Positions 49,576-62,016 of a stretch of 64,000 nucleotides of DNA are shown one piece after another; the stretch's first letter is position 1, and each line of letters opens with the position of its first letter. Source of the stretch: Cytidiella melzeri (lineage: Eukaryota > Basidiomycota > Agaricomycetes > Polyporales > Irpicaceae); the NCBI GenBank assembly GCA_022592445.1, contig JABYQR010000016.1, forward strand, positions 124,001-188,000, given 5' to 3'. The translations under genes were made by a program, and so were the position numbers. The notes under the pieces are model-generated. The model saw only the letters and a list, made by a program, of their open reading frames with translations, made no database searches and was not told the DNA's origin.

Positions 49576-51919
49576 TCACCGCTGTCTCCTCGCCCTAGGG
49601 ATGCGAGATGTCCCGCTCGTAGGCTGGCGCGTAGACTTGGCCCGCGTACGTTTCTCTGGAGATGGAGGTTCAGGCGATGACGAGCCAGCGGACGAGGGGG
49701 ACATGACAGAAAGCCTCGACGACCGACGTGTCTGCCTTGGAGCAGCTTCCTCTGATATGCTCTCCTCAGCCTTGGGTCGGATTTTACGTGTCTGGCGACG
49801 GATGGACGGCGTCACTGGAGGTAACGGAGGGACAAAGTCGTCTTCTTCGTCCGGTATGAAAGCACCTGGTACGCTGTGGGATAGACTGGGCTCCTTCGTC
49901 ATAGGCGGAGCACGAGCACGTCGTGTGGGTGGAGAGGGCCGGCTCTTCCGCGGTGGCTGCCTTGGAGGCGTGTCCAACTCGTCCAGCAACATAGTTCCCG
50001 ACGTTGCCTCTTCCTGAACATTCCCGTCGTCTGAGTCGGGCTCAAATGCCCCAGGTGGTGCTTCGGGCGATTTACTTCTTGTGATCGAGGTTTGCACGAT
50101 GCCACTAGACAGCTCGGGCCTTCTAGAGCCAAATACCGACACTGCAAATTCCGGAGAGGAATCACCCATGCCGTTGTGTTCTAAGCGCGAAGAGCTATCG
50201 ACATCGACCTCCGACTTGTGCATATCGATATCGGTATCAGATTCCTGGTGAAGCATAGCAGAAACGTCCAACGCAGAGCCATTTGATATATCTGCTGGAT
50301 GAATGCTCGATCGCGCAGAAGATGTCTCTTCGGGCAGAGGTCGCTTGCTTCCAGCAAATACGGATGGAACTTGGTAGAACGCGTTTGGAACTTTATTTGC
50401 GCTGCCCATGGAGTCAAACAAAGAGACAGGCTCCTTTCGCTTTTGCGAAGCTACAAATTCTGATGGGAGCTGGCCAGTAGAAGGAGCCTTGATAGATGAG
50501 AGTATGGGAGCAGTGTCAGAATGCACCAAAGGCTGTGGTGCCGGCTGCGTGGAAGAGTTGAACATGTTACGTGCTGCAGTGAAAGCACTGGATACCGAAG
50601 ACTTCTGAGGGATTGGGCCGCCAAATCGAGGTCCTCCGGAACGTTGAGAGATGGGTGGAACGAGGGGTTCGGCTCGGCTGGCCGGCCTGACTGGCACGGG
50701 CTTAGACGAGCTGGCACCGTTGGATAAGGGAGGGCGAATGTGTTCCCAAGACATGTCGAGGTCTGTGACACTCCCGTTGAGGAATGTAGACGTATCAGCA
50801 CTCTGGGACATCTGCTCCAGTTCCAATTCAAGCAGTAATTTTTCGGCAGCGGGCATAACAGACATAATCTCGTCCATAGTCTGTTTCCTATCTTGTGCTG
50901 CCTTTCCTCCGAACGACCCGCGGACAGGGGTGATGGCGAACTGTCGATCCAGCTTGACGGCTGCGGCCAATTGACCCCCATGAATGAGACGTACGCAAGC
51001 CAAGTCTTGGATTACTGAAATAGAGGAAGCTGGGATATCTGACGGAGGACGGAGGGCAAACTCATGTAGTTGGGATTGCTCATAGTTGGACAAGGGGAAT
51101 GCAAGTAGCTGGGTGAGAGGTTTTGCTCGTGGCTTTGCTGTAGAGTGATAGGTAAGACTAGACCCGGTCTAGTGAAATAATGAACTCACGCGACAAGCAC
51201 CACCGTAGCACATTTCGCAACACGCGTGGACGGATGGCCCCTGCTTCAGAAAATGTCCGCTGATACTGCCATGCCTCAAGCAAACTGGACTCAGCGAGCG
51301 CTATTGAGTACGCGTCAATGTCATTCGGCTCGGTCAAGAGAGGTTTGGCGGCGCGAATGTACTGGAGGACCAGAGCATTCGCGTTGTTCTGCTCTAGTCC
51401 AATGGCCTGAATGATTTTCGACGTATAGTCGCGAATGAGGCGCGCATCCGATAACAGGGAGATGGCACGCTGGTACTACTTTGAGCGAACTGTATACTTG
51501 GAGGGCAAGTTATCACTCACAGGTACGTCCTCGCCAGAATCCAAGAACCAGTACGCGTCTGCTAACGCCACGAACTGGGGCGGTATGCAGCGGTCTTCTT
51601 GGAACCTTTCCTCTCTTCCATCCTTGTGCCATTTTAGTAAAAAGTATATCAAACAGTCTTTCTTGAGTCCGTCGTACGTCGTCTCTTCAATAGCATCCAA
51701 GAGGTCGCGTAACTTCAACTCGTCACGAGGAGGGTACAAAGAGTCTGGATGCCGAATGCCACCGGCTGAGAGCAGTATGTCGAAAATGAGGACGTCTGCC
51801 ATAGCTGCCCGCCGTTGTTCAATTTGACGTGGTATTGGAGAGCGCCATGGGAAGGTCTCCGGTGCCAAGTCGAATAGCTGGACTAGCTCAAACTCTGCTG
51901 TGTCCTGCACGGCATGCAT
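49576..51919 (-). CDS. ELYS-like domain protein (nuclear pore assembly)
   Basis: ELYS/Mel-28-type proteins help build nuclear pores on chromatin; fungi keep a short form. Exons in transcription order: 51919-51521, 51469-51190, 51137-49576; 746 residues. The ELYS-like helical domain covers about residues 15-250: FDLAPETFPWRSPIP, RDLLDAIEETTYDGLKKDCL, CIPPQFVALADAYWFLDSGE, then across the intron RAISLLSDARLIRDYTSKII. The rest is disordered, Ser/Pro-rich, ending in a basic tail (TSGTSRIPRARRQR) that could contact DNA or serve as a nuclear signal. ATG 51919 fits the family's short N-terminus; an in-frame ATG at 52057 would add 46 residues. Head-to-head with uS5m, 367 bp between start codons. Confidence 0.8.
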
Positions 51920-52286
51920 AATAAGTACCTTCAAAAAGGTGATGGCGGCGTACATACTGGATCCATAACGCGTCAATATCCTGTACCACAAGGTGGTTTG
52001 CGCGTGCGAAATAGCCACTCCCTGAGGCGTAATTGGAATTCGCCTGTGAGTACTCAAGCAAGCAGCACAGGCTCAGAGCAGTGAGGATGGTGTCGCGTTA
52101 AGAGGTGATGAAGGGACGAAATGGAGGCACGAACCAAGATGCTCGTTCCACAGCCGTGCCAGACAATCAAAGCTTCTCTGCAACGCGCGAGCACGTGACA
52201 CTGGCGCTAACAATGTTGGCCGCTGCGAAGCGAACGTTACTATAGCCTAAGTAACTCTGCACCGTCATCGTCTCGAGTCTGGCGGG
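51920..52286. promoter_or_regulatory. Divergent promoter ELYS-like / uS5m
   Basis: 367 bp between opposing start codons. No TATA box is evident, as usual for housekeeping fungal genes. Confidence 0.45.
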
Positions 52287-53354
52287 ATGCACAGACTAGC
52301 TACCAAGTCTCTCGCGCAATGTAGCCGAGCTTGTGGGCGACAGCGAGCCTTCCTCAGTTCATCGGCTTCCCGACAGTACAGCTCATCACATTCACCCGAC
52401 GACCAAACTCGTTCACTCAAGAACCTAGAGGCAATTGCGGACCTTACAAACTCTTCCAAATACCCTAACCTCATGGAGAAAGACTATATTCTAGACGATC
52501 ACAAAACACTCGTCTTTGAACCGAGCAAGAAGACACCGTTTCGCAATAAAGTCATCATCAGAAACGACCAGTCGATATTTCACCCTCGCCTGAGGAGAGC
52601 GAAGGCTCGGAAAGTACTAGCGAAGAACTTTGCGGAGGATGGTTATGGCATGGGAGCGTTTCAGGGCGAAGAGGATGGGCTCGCAGTGGAGGAAGAGCTG
52701 GAAAACTTTGAGGAAGTTGAAGGGTCGCAGTTCCGCGAGGATGAGCAGGAAATGCACCACGAAAAGAAGCTAGACCTGCTCACCGACCTCACCCGCGCCG
52801 AACGTGCTCAGCTGTACCAATTCCCGCTCATTCGTCGAATTGTCAAGCACCAGACCGGCAAGGGTAAAGTCGCGAGGTACTCTGTCCTCACGGTCATCGG
52901 CAATGGGAAGGGCCTGGTCGGCTACGGGGAGGCGAAGGATTTCGAGACAGCTGCCGCGTTCTCAAAGTCTCTAGTTCAGGCATTCAAGAACGTGGACCAC
53001 GTCGAGCGTTTCGAGCAGAGGACGGTTTGGACAGAAATGGAGACAAAGCTCGGCTCGACGAGGCTGGTAATACGGCCTCGACCTGTCGGGTTTGGTTTGC
53101 GATGTAACCCATACGTTCATCAAGTATTGAAGGCAGCCGGTATCAAGGACGCGAGCGTGAAGGTGTGGGGAAGTCGGAATCCTGGCAACGTCGTGAAGGC
53201 CCTGTTCCGCATGTTGCACGCAGGAAACGCGCCATTAGGCTTCGGTAACGGCGTGGGTGGCGGGGCTAAGAAGCTAGAGAAGGGAGTCGGCATGCGGAGC
53301 ACGTTTGACGTAGAGCGAGAGCGAGGGCGTAGAATGATAAACCTCGTCAAGTGA
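52287..53354 (+). CDS. MRPS5: Mitochondrial small-subunit ribosomal protein uS5m
   Basis: Component of the mitochondrial small ribosomal subunit near the mRNA entry and decoding site. Single exon, 355 residues. An Arg/Ser/Ala-rich N-terminus without acids (MHRLATKSLAQCSRACGRQR) is a probable mitochondrial presequence. The S5 N-terminal RNA-binding domain (about 195-255) holds VLTVIGNGKGLVGYGEAKD, and the S5 C-terminal domain (about 265-335) holds RLVIRPRPVGFGLRCNPYVH and IKDASVKVWGSRNPGNVVKA. An acidic insert (about 128-155) separates presequence and core, as in other fungal uS5m. It is one of the few intronless genes here. Confidence 0.92.
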   Translation: MHRLATKSLAQCSRACGRQRAFLSSSASRQYSSSHSPDDQTRSLKNLEAIADLTNSSKYPNLMEKDYILDDHKTLVFEPSKKTPFRNKVIIRNDQSIFHPRLRRAKARKVLAKNFAEDGYGMGAFQGEEDGLAVEEELENFEEVEGSQFREDEQEMHHEKKLDLLTDLTRAERAQLYQFPLIRRIVKHQTGKGKVARYSVLTVIGNGKGLVGYGEAKDFETAAAFSKSLVQAFKNVDHVERFEQRTVWTEMETKLGSTRLVIRPRPVGFGLRCNPYVHQVLKAAGIKDASVKVWGSRNPGNVVKALFRMLHAGNAPLGFGNGVGGGAKKLEKGVGMRSTFDVERERGRRMINLVK

Positions 53355-53878
53355 ATTTGTTTCACCTGGAAACATCGTGCGCCTCTGCTCTGCAGCTGGT
53401 TGTATGTTAATGAATCTCTAGTCGACCCATCTAATTACATTGTCATATGCATGGAAGTGAACGCCCACCATGATCCAAATGGCGTGGATCTTGATTAACC
53501 TCGTCCAGCCGTACAAAGTCTTCGTTCTCAAATTTGAGTGCAGGACCGAGTCATCGCGCTGTGAGAGGCATAGCTGCATGTCGCATGTTGCATATGATCT
53601 GCTGGTGTACAACAATATCCATCTAGGGTTACAAACAAGAAGAGTACACGGCTCGACCGAGATAAAGAACTAAAGGCGTGCGAGTGAATAACAATATATG
53701 TTGCGTGCGTGCGTGACGATGCCGATGCGAATGCGAAGATGAGAAATGCGTGCAGGATGATGACAATATATGCAGGATGACAAACAGATGCGGGGAATTT
53801 TCGTGAGAGGTCGTTAGCCTAGTCCGTAATCATGGACGGTCACAGCCTCGTTTCGAAGGCCATGGACAGCCTCTGGCG
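53355..53878. other. Intergenic between converging genes
   Basis: 3' flanks only; GATG/ATGC-rich short repeats near 53715-53790. No gene seen. Confidence 0.55.
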
Positions 53879-56255
53879 TCATGGCGAGGGTATAACTGCA
53901 GCCAGTAGTCTTCCGGGAGAGAACCAGTCTCTCGGTGACCTCAACTTCTTCTTCGTTGTCCGCCGCCTGATACCCTGCGCATCTCGTTTCTCCACCGCAG
54001 TGCTAGTGACCGAGGATCCAGTAACCTTCGGAGAGGCTGCAGGAGTCGCGAAGCACGAGAGCGACTGTTGTTCGGGTGAGCTGGATGGCGAGAGTGTCCA
54101 GTGGGTCGCGTACTTTGGTGACTCATCTTGCGGGGGAAAGGAGGACCGAGGTGCAGACGGCGTTGGTGAGCGCGAACGCCGAGTGAACGCAAGTCGCATC
54201 GGGTTGAGTAGACGTGACTTCCGAGACCGAGATCTCGACTGGCGAGATGAAGGGGCCTTTGAGGAAAATGTGGAGGATGCAGGGGGTGTGTACTCGAAAG
54301 GAGAGCCCAATGTTGTGGAGATGGGAGTAAAGGGGATGGGCGCAGCAAGGGGAGGGAATTTGAAGGATGAATCCGGAGAGTTGAAGGTGAGGAAGGAGTA
54401 AGCCGGGTCCTGTGCAGGGGCCTCCGAAGGTATCTCGGCGAGATCAGGGGCGTGAGTACCCTCTGGCTGTGATTCGACAACAGCTGAATCATCGGACGGA
54501 AAATCGAGGTTGAGCCCAAGGACTGGTGATTCAGGACGGGCGGACATGGGTTCCGGTATCGAGAGCACATCATATTCCTCGACGCGCGAATAGCTGTAGC
54601 TAGACAGCGTATCCATCTCCTCATCGTCGAAGTCGTAGTCTGTGGGACTGATGATCATTCGCATCTCGTCAGAAGTCGGCGCAATCGCTGACGGCTTGTC
54701 GGACTCCGCGTAGAAGAACGATGAGTAAGGACCGAAATCGGTATATCGTGCCGACTCGATGGCGGTCTGCATCACGGACCCCGACTCTGCAGAGAGCATG
54801 TTGATGCTTCCATCGTAGTAGTTGGTGTGTAGACTATCAATGTCCAACGTGAGATGTGCAGGTCGTCGAGCAACGTCGGGGAATAGACTGTCGTCTGGAC
54901 CAGGCGTCACTGGAGGAGATGGAATGGAGGGTGATGATGACACCACAGAGTAGGTGGAAGGCCCACTTGCAGTCCGCACGTCATCGAAGCGTCGTCGCGA
55001 GAACAGAGGAGATGCGGGGGAAGCAGAACGTCCGTGATAAATGTCAGCAGACTCTTCACCATTGTAAGACGAGCCTTCCCAGGAGTACTGCGCGGGGGAG
55101 TTTGCGGTGAAGACCATCTCTGAGTCGGAGTCTCCACTCCACTGCGATTGTCGATGAACATCCTCCGAGAGAAAGTCCTGTGCCGGGGATTTTGGCTCTG
55201 TCTCCGTTGCAGGACCAGTGGACTCGCCCTCGGCTTCCTCGTCGTCGTCGTCGACGTTGACGCCAGCCTCCCACGGGCAACGAGCCATGCTGTCTTCAAA
55301 GAGGACATCGGGCGAGTAGAAATTGCGGATCTCCTTGACGGCTTGACGCATCTCGCGCAACGTTATGCGATGACGCCAATCGACGTGCAAGACACGGACC
55401 AAAAGTGCGTTCACTTCTTGAGAGATGGGAAGGACGGTAGGGAGGAAGTGCACGGGGTCCCTCAAGTAAGCCTGGAACGTGCAGTCATCGATTGACGCGG
55501 ACTTCCAAGGATTCCTGCCGGTGATGAGGTTGAGGAGGATGATTCCCAGCGACCAGATGTCGTTGAACAAAGGAGAGTAGCTCTTTGTGGGGGCGAACTC
55601 ACCGCCCTGACATTCTACGTTGCGCGTATCAGTAACAGCGATATGAAGAGGATCATCGATCGTACTCACCCGGGCTCATGTGATACACGCTACCCGTACG
55701 AAATTCGGTGCTCATCTTCTCAGTGGTAGCCAGACCAAAGTCGGTGACCGCAAGGCGAAGACCGTCATCGAAGCAGAGGATGTTCTCTGGCTTCAAGTCA
55801 CGATGATAAATATTTAGAGAGTGGCAATAGTCCACTGCGTCGAGCAGCTGAAGGAAAACCTCCCTGATAAGGTCGTTCTGGCCGAGATATCTGCGATTAT
55901 GAAGGATCTGCGTGAAGAGATCACCGTCGCCACAGTAATCCATGACGATCCAGGTGTACTGCGAATCCTCGATAACGCGGTGGAGGGTCACAACTCCAGG
56001 GTGTGCCGAGGCCAGCTGATGAAGGGTAATCTCGCGGATGTGCAACTGCCTCTGGCGAGTCGAGCTCCGCTTGTTTGAATGTGGAAGACATTTCACTGCG
56101 TACGAGGTTGGGTGGGATGAGTATGTGTCGATAGCGCGATACACGATGCCGTAGCCTCCATAACCAAGAATTTCGACGAGTTCCAGCGCGCCGTTGTCTA
56201 TGAGAGCGCCGATTGGCGGAGGAGATGGAGAGTTCGACTGAGTGTTGGTCACCAT
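53879..56255 (-). CDS. Serine/threonine protein kinase (Ran1/Ksp1-like)
   Basis: Two exons in transcription order: 56255-55670 and 55614-53879; 773 residues. Kinase domain at about 22-310: glycine loop GYGGYG (31-36), ATP-binding K55 (YAVKCL), catalytic HRDLKPEN (151-158), DFG (172-174), and SPE (194-196) in the APE position, completed across the intron. NDIWSLGIILLNLITGRNPW is lobe F/G. The remaining 460 residues are acidic, then Ser/Pro-rich with a basic RS patch (SRQSRSRSRKSRLLNP), probably disordered. The layout fits fungal nutrient/meiosis kinases such as S. pombe Ran1 or yeast Ksp1/Sks1; the exact orthologue is not settled. The start MVTNTQSNSPSPPPIG is 20-30 residues from the first kinase strand, as usual. 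Confidence 0.88.
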
Positions 56256-59200
56256 GGCGGATGAAGGCGGGGAGGAGGGAGAGGAGGGAGAGGTGCGTGG
56301 CAGAAGCCGTAGAGAGCTCGTATGAAAGTGAGGAGTGTCCTGGAGGAAAGGAGGGAGGAGAGCGAACAGGCTGGTATATTAGTGGCAAAAAACGTGACGG
56401 GGTGCTGGCTTGTGCGTGTCTAACATGAGGCAGGGGTGATCTCGCAGGCGAGCTCCGAGAAGCAGTCAAGTGTGAGTAGCGGCTAATCAGGGTAAGAGAA
56501 CACGCCTGATATGTCAGAATTGTCAGCTTGAGTTCGTGCGAGAGAATGTGTTTTGTGTGCGAGCAATAACGTGTCGTAGAGGCCGTATCAGTGCCCGGCG
56601 TTCAAACCCTCGCATATCCTGATCGGTCAGGCAGACCAGTGCTCATAGGGTTCAGAATATGAGTGCTGCGGTGTCAGAAATCCATACGATATCATCTCAC
56701 AGAGGCTTGTGAGGGGGATACGCTGTTGGAAGAACTTGGCAAAGAGAGAAAGAGAGAAAATGGGAGAGTTGGACTCGGACTAGTCGAGGTACTGCTCCTT
56801 ATCATCAGATTAATCGGGATGCCGCCGCTCTAACATGTGTATCTTAGATCTGATGCCATCAAACCACCCTCGAATTTGCCGCATTTGTACCAGCAGGTTT
56901 GTTTTCCCGTTCCCGCTACGGACGAGGAGGCACTGGTTCAGCCCGTCGTGTCCTCGTTTTCTGTTGCTCTCACATGGGAGCAGAGCATAGCCTCGCAATC
57001 AAACGTGTATGGCATACACTCTTCAACCGCATGCACACTCCGCCTCGTCAATCTTCAAATGTTCACGAGCACATCCCCGGCGTGTGACTGTGTTATGACG
57101 CGGCTTGCCAGAGTCTGCATTATTTGGAACATGCATAGAGTACATAGCAATCGTGTTTATTCAGAGACGTCACTAGATGACGCCGATGCCACCGCATCAA
57201 TGCAGATTTTTCTCTGACATATTGGGGAAACCAGGAGCCACAAGTCTCTGACTCTCTGCGGTGCTAAATAGGCCATACACCCAGCTGCTGTCAAGAAAGA
57301 CCTCCAAAAGTATAGCCTGTGTGAAACTTCAACCTTCGCCATCGCATCCATAAGGTATCGCGGCAAGAGCCGAATGATCATCTCACGTATAACCTATGGC
57401 TAAGCCATGCCACTCAAACAGAGACTATCTATAACATCGGAACTAAAAGATGCTGGTGAGTGTGATTTATTCTCGGCTCTGACGAACGCTGCTTGTTTCA
57501 CTTGCTTCTGCCATAGTATCGGGTACATTTCTCGCTTATTGACACGACAAAGGAAAGTGTCGCCGATGCGTTATGTAGGCTGCGTCCAACACTTCCGTAT
57601 GACAGCCAAGCAGTACTTGAAACCCTGCTCGTGTCAAAATCGATGGCTCCAAGAGGCACTTATACACGTGCGCAGCCAAGATATGTTAGTCGCCTCGGAC
57701 AAGACGCTCACACCTTCTGGCTGTGTACACAGACAACCGAGTGGGGCTCAGTGGCAAAAGAACAGAAGAACTGGGCCTCGGAAGTGATTGGCATGGCTTG
57801 GGCGAGGCCACTACGGTGTAGACGGCCCGTCTCAGTATTTGATAGAGACCACCCGTTAGGTGCGTGTTATTCATTTATCGGAGGGTTGTTCTGAACCATT
57901 CGCCGAAATTCTGTGCCTAACGCATCAGAACAGTCTGTCCTGAACACTAGAACGAAATTGAGAGCTAGATCAGCGCACTGCCTCTCAACGTAAGAATTAC
58001 GGAGCATAGTTCCTCATTTCCCCTTATGCCGGATTCACGATAGCGATCACAGCGCGCAGTCGACGTGGACGTAAACTCGGGAGTCCATGAGGCGATATAA
58101 TGGTTGCTGCTTTTGTATTAGAATGACGTTGCAACGCAGACAGGCTGGATACATATACTGGATTTGTTTGCAATAGCTACCCACTACAGGTGCTATGCAA
58201 GAGTGCGCTCGAGTGCTGCTTCGTCGCCAACTTCTCGTTCTGACCACGTCTCCAAAACGGCCCCTAAACGGTGGTCTACTGCCTTCCCTCACCTTAAGTG
58301 TCAGCTGAGGATATATCCGGTCATCGTGGCGCCACCAGTTTTGGCTTCCGCGGACACAAGTGAGCTACATGCTCGGTGCGCGGGGTTATAGCATGAACCT
58401 GTTGTCTAGTATCGAATAGGCGGGAGGGGTTCTGCGTGGATCGTGGACAGATCAACAGCCTGGTCTGTGGCTTCGTCTAATTCTCCTATGAGCACGCTTG
58501 ATGACGTTTCGCGGAGGTCAGACACGGAAGTTATGTGTCGGAAAACGTTTCAAGACGCACATTTGATCGCCCTTCACCAGATACAATCCCAACGGTATCT
58601 CCTCGACGCCTTCATCCATGCTGTACACTCGTTCCTTTGAGTCTGACAGAACTACGTTAGATTTTTGGTCGAAGCCTGCCATGACGCCCTGGACGGTTCA
58701 GCCAGAGAAAGAACGAGAGAGTCCACGTGCTCAGTATATTTCGCCTCGAGTGGAGTTTTGAGGGACTCACGACTATGGCGCGGCCGTCCTGGAGTATGAG
58801 CAGTACGCGGTCTGTAAGCCACCCAACTCGAATGAGTGACATGCAAGCTGTGAAGAGAAGAGCAGAACTCACGGTCGACATAGCCTTGAAGGCTAGCCAT
58901 GTTGCACTGAGTCAACTAACGATCGGCCGAGTAGTCGACTGTCGCGGCCAATTCGCAGTTGAAGTGAGCGCGTCGTGTATGGGACTTAAGGAAAGTTGCA
59001 ACCTAGTACTGGCGGTATTTGGGGGTCCTCGCGCGCAAGTGGCAGGGGTCTTGATATCAGGCGCTTACTGTGTGGCCAGCATGAAGTTACCACCACGACT
59101 CTCACGACATTCGTGTGTACAGTTCGGTCAGTTGACTCTGTATCATGGCGAAAAAATACACCAATGATCATTTGCAGAACTTGTCACTGGACAAACGTTG

Positions 59201-59349
59201 TCGTCCAGCCGCGGACCGTTGTACTCCGTCCGGGCGAGCCACAGTCATCAGCGGGTGACTATTGGCGTCGTGGCGAAGAAACATCGACGTTGGCCAGCTG
59301 AGTATGCACCTGCCACAGATGATGATGCCTGGGCTGCAGGCTCTGCGAC
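56256..59349. other. Long intergenic region
   Basis: 3.1 kb with only short frames on both strands and no recognised coding signal, RNA gene or transposon. Confidence 0.5.
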
Positions 59350-59356
59350 ATAAAAG
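59350..59356 (+). promoter_or_regulatory. TATA box of the polygalacturonase
   Basis: ATAAAAG 73 bp before the ATG at 59430. Confidence 0.5.
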
Positions 59357-59429
59357 CCCTCAATGTGGCGTGTGGCAAGAGGAGCCCACTCTAGTTCCCT
59401 AGCCCATCTCTTCAGACCAACCTCTCCCA

Positions 59430-61424
59430 ATGCGCGGAGCCACTGCATTTCTCTTGGCTTATCTGGTAATGCTCGCAACTGCGCGGCTGTCATGCGAAGT
59501 GGCTAGCCTTGGTGGAGGACGAGATGATGGTCCTGCTATCAACGCCGCGTTCCAACGTTGCGCAAAAAAGGGCAAAGTCACTCTGGACAAGTATTACTTG
59601 GTTGACTCTCTGTTACTGACCACTGGCCTCGACGATGTGGAGGTTGAGCTAAGTGGGATGCGTAAGTATTGCCACTCATTGGAGAATACGCTCTGACTGA
59701 ACGGTCTCTCAGTTCAATACTCTCCCAATATCGCAAAGTGGTCTCCTCAGAGCTACTTTTTAGAGTATCAGAATGCGTTAGTCTGCGTGCATCTCTTGTA
59801 TCCATGCTGGGATTTAGCATGCCATGTTTCAGCACGACTTTCTGGTTCTTGTCTGGCCAAAATATTCATCTGTACGGCGGCGGGACGATTGACGGCAATG
59901 GTCAAGTTTGGTGGGACACACTCAGTAGTTCCAATGTCCGTCAATTGTCGCGACTGCGTAGCCACTGAAGTTTCTCACCCCTTACTTGCGTCTCATTCAC
60001 CAGAACATTGGAACTGCGGGTGGCTCCTCCCGCACCTTTGCTCGGCCTATCCCATTAACTGTCGGAAATGCTTCCGGCGTGGTGATAGAAGATATTTGGA
60101 TGATAGGGTCCCCTTTCTGGGTTTGTAACTCAAGTATTGTCACATTGTGTCACTTGTTGACTTTGGTTGTAGAACAATGTAGGTTCATGGACGTTCTTTG
60201 TAACGAAGATTTGACATTCGTTCTGACTCGTAGTTCGTCTACCAAAGTCAGAATGTGACATACAAGAACATCACGTCAGTGTCGATACCTTCATGAGTGT
60301 ATTCTCGACATATCGTCTGATTCTCTTTATAGTATCAACACCGTGTCATACTCTAGTTCTCCTCCAGCGAACTCAGGTAAGCAGGGAGGTCTTCAAATGT
60401 TGCCCATATATTAAACCCTTTGCAGATGGCTGGGATATATACAGATCCGACCACATCACTGTGACCGATTCATGGATTAACAATGACGACGACTGTGTCT
60501 GTGAGTTTTTCTTGTCTCTGAAACTGTGTCCAGATCTGACAGTACGCAAGCTTTCAAGCCCAATAGCACTAATATCCTCGTTAGTAACCTCTGGTGCAAT
60601 GGCTCTCACGGTATCTCTGTTGGCAGTCTTGGACAGGTAAGGGCTTGTTCCACCCCCAGCCACCTCTCAGCACCTAGTCGATTCAATAGTACGCCGGCGA
60701 GACGGACATTGTTGCCAATGTCTCTGTCCATAACGTATCGATGAACAACGCTCAAAATGGTGCCCGCATCAAGGTCTTTGGTGGCAACCCCTCTCCCGGT
60801 GCGTCCAAGCGACGGCACTCACCATCTCGATGATTGACTACTGCATGTAGACAGTACTGCAGGTGGCGGTAGCGGTTTTGTGAAGAACATAACTTGGACG
60901 GACTACACACGTAAGTTAACACGGGTTTGCAGCATTGGGACGGAACTGAAGTGCACATGCAACACTAGTGAAGAACGTGGATAATCCCGTTATTATCGAC
61001 CAGGTGAGCCATCTCGGTGCATGTTTCTGAGACGAGTTTCGTTCAACCCCAATAGTGCTACTCCACACCTGCGGACGTGTGCGCGCAGTATCCTTCTAAG
61101 GTGAACATATCTGACGTACATTGTAAGTGCCTTCGTACCTTGCTTGTTGATCGAATGTAGTCTCACGCGCATGGGTAGTTGTCAACATCACTGGGACGTC
61201 TTCGGGTGCCGAAGGAGACGTCGTGGTGAGCCTCGAATGCTCAGACGAGTGCGAGGATATTACAGCCACAGGAACACATTTAACATCCCCCAGTGGTGCG
61301 GCGAGCTACATATGCGAAAACATCGCTAGTGTGCAGGAGGCAAGTCGCACATCGGATGCGTGGGATATGGTTTTGACGAACGTTTTTGCAGCTTGACTTC
61401 AACTGCACCGCACCACCTTCCTGA
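59430..61424 (+). CDS. Secreted GH28 polygalacturonase (exo-type)
   Basis: Hydrolyses pectic polygalacturonan outside the cell. Fifteen exons: 59430-59661, 59713-59776, 59833-59935, 60004-60120, 60173-60178, 60234-60274, 60333-60376, 60426-60500, 60551-60636, 60690-60798, 60851-60910, 60969-61003, 61056-61122, 61179-61330, 61392-61424; 407 residues. Signal peptide at about 1-20 (ATAFLLAYLVMLATARLS). Right-handed beta-helix phrases: NIHLYGGGTIDGNGQVWWD, VYQSQNVTYKNIT. Active-site motifs: NSDGWD (usually NTDG-D), NNDDDC (usually G/Q-DDC), SHGISVGSLGQY and ARIKVFGG; both catalytic Asp positions, the HG histidine and RIK are kept. Many N-x-S/T sites. Exon 5 is only 6 nt (AACAAT). Exo-type is inferred from SHGISVGSLGQY and WDIYRSD. 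Confidence 0.88.
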
Positions 61425-62016
61425 AAATGCCGCACTTTAGGCACTAGCTTGTTCGACCCTTGTATGCTGCAGTCAGTCATTCCAACGTCACAACAATTAT
61501 TGTTGCCAGTCCATGTCTGGCACGAAACTGGCAGGCCGTAAACAACATGCCTGTGTGGATAGCTTTAAAGCACGCTCGTCTGACACTCACGTATCGACTG
61601 ATTTTGCGTATGTCTGCCCTCGTCGTGTGAATATGCCCCCTGGAGGATGTTTCTGTAAAATATTATTGAGCCAGCAATGTTGACAACACGGATTCTCTAG
61701 CGCCAAGCTATAGAGGATAGTATAATGTGCGGCACCCGGCGGTGTTGGCTCACTCATACACTTCCGCTTCACTGTCTCGTGTAATGCAACCACCACCCTG
61801 TGCATAGTCTCTTCGTATACTCTGAGCTTACGTCCAAAAACCCTGGGTATCCTACCATTTTAGCTGTCTTTGGTGTTAGCAGTAGATCTCAGCGACTAGA
61901 AGCCTCCGACTCCCTGCTATAGGATTGCAGTGTGCACGGCCCGCAACACCCTCCTCCCTCCCAAGACGGACATAAAACAAGCACGAGGGTCTTGATAGAA
62001 CCTTACGATACTCATT
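61425..62016. other. Intergenic GH28 / GT61
   Basis: No gene. A TATA-like ATAAAAC at 61972-61978 lies 39 bp before the GT61 ATG. Confidence 0.55.
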
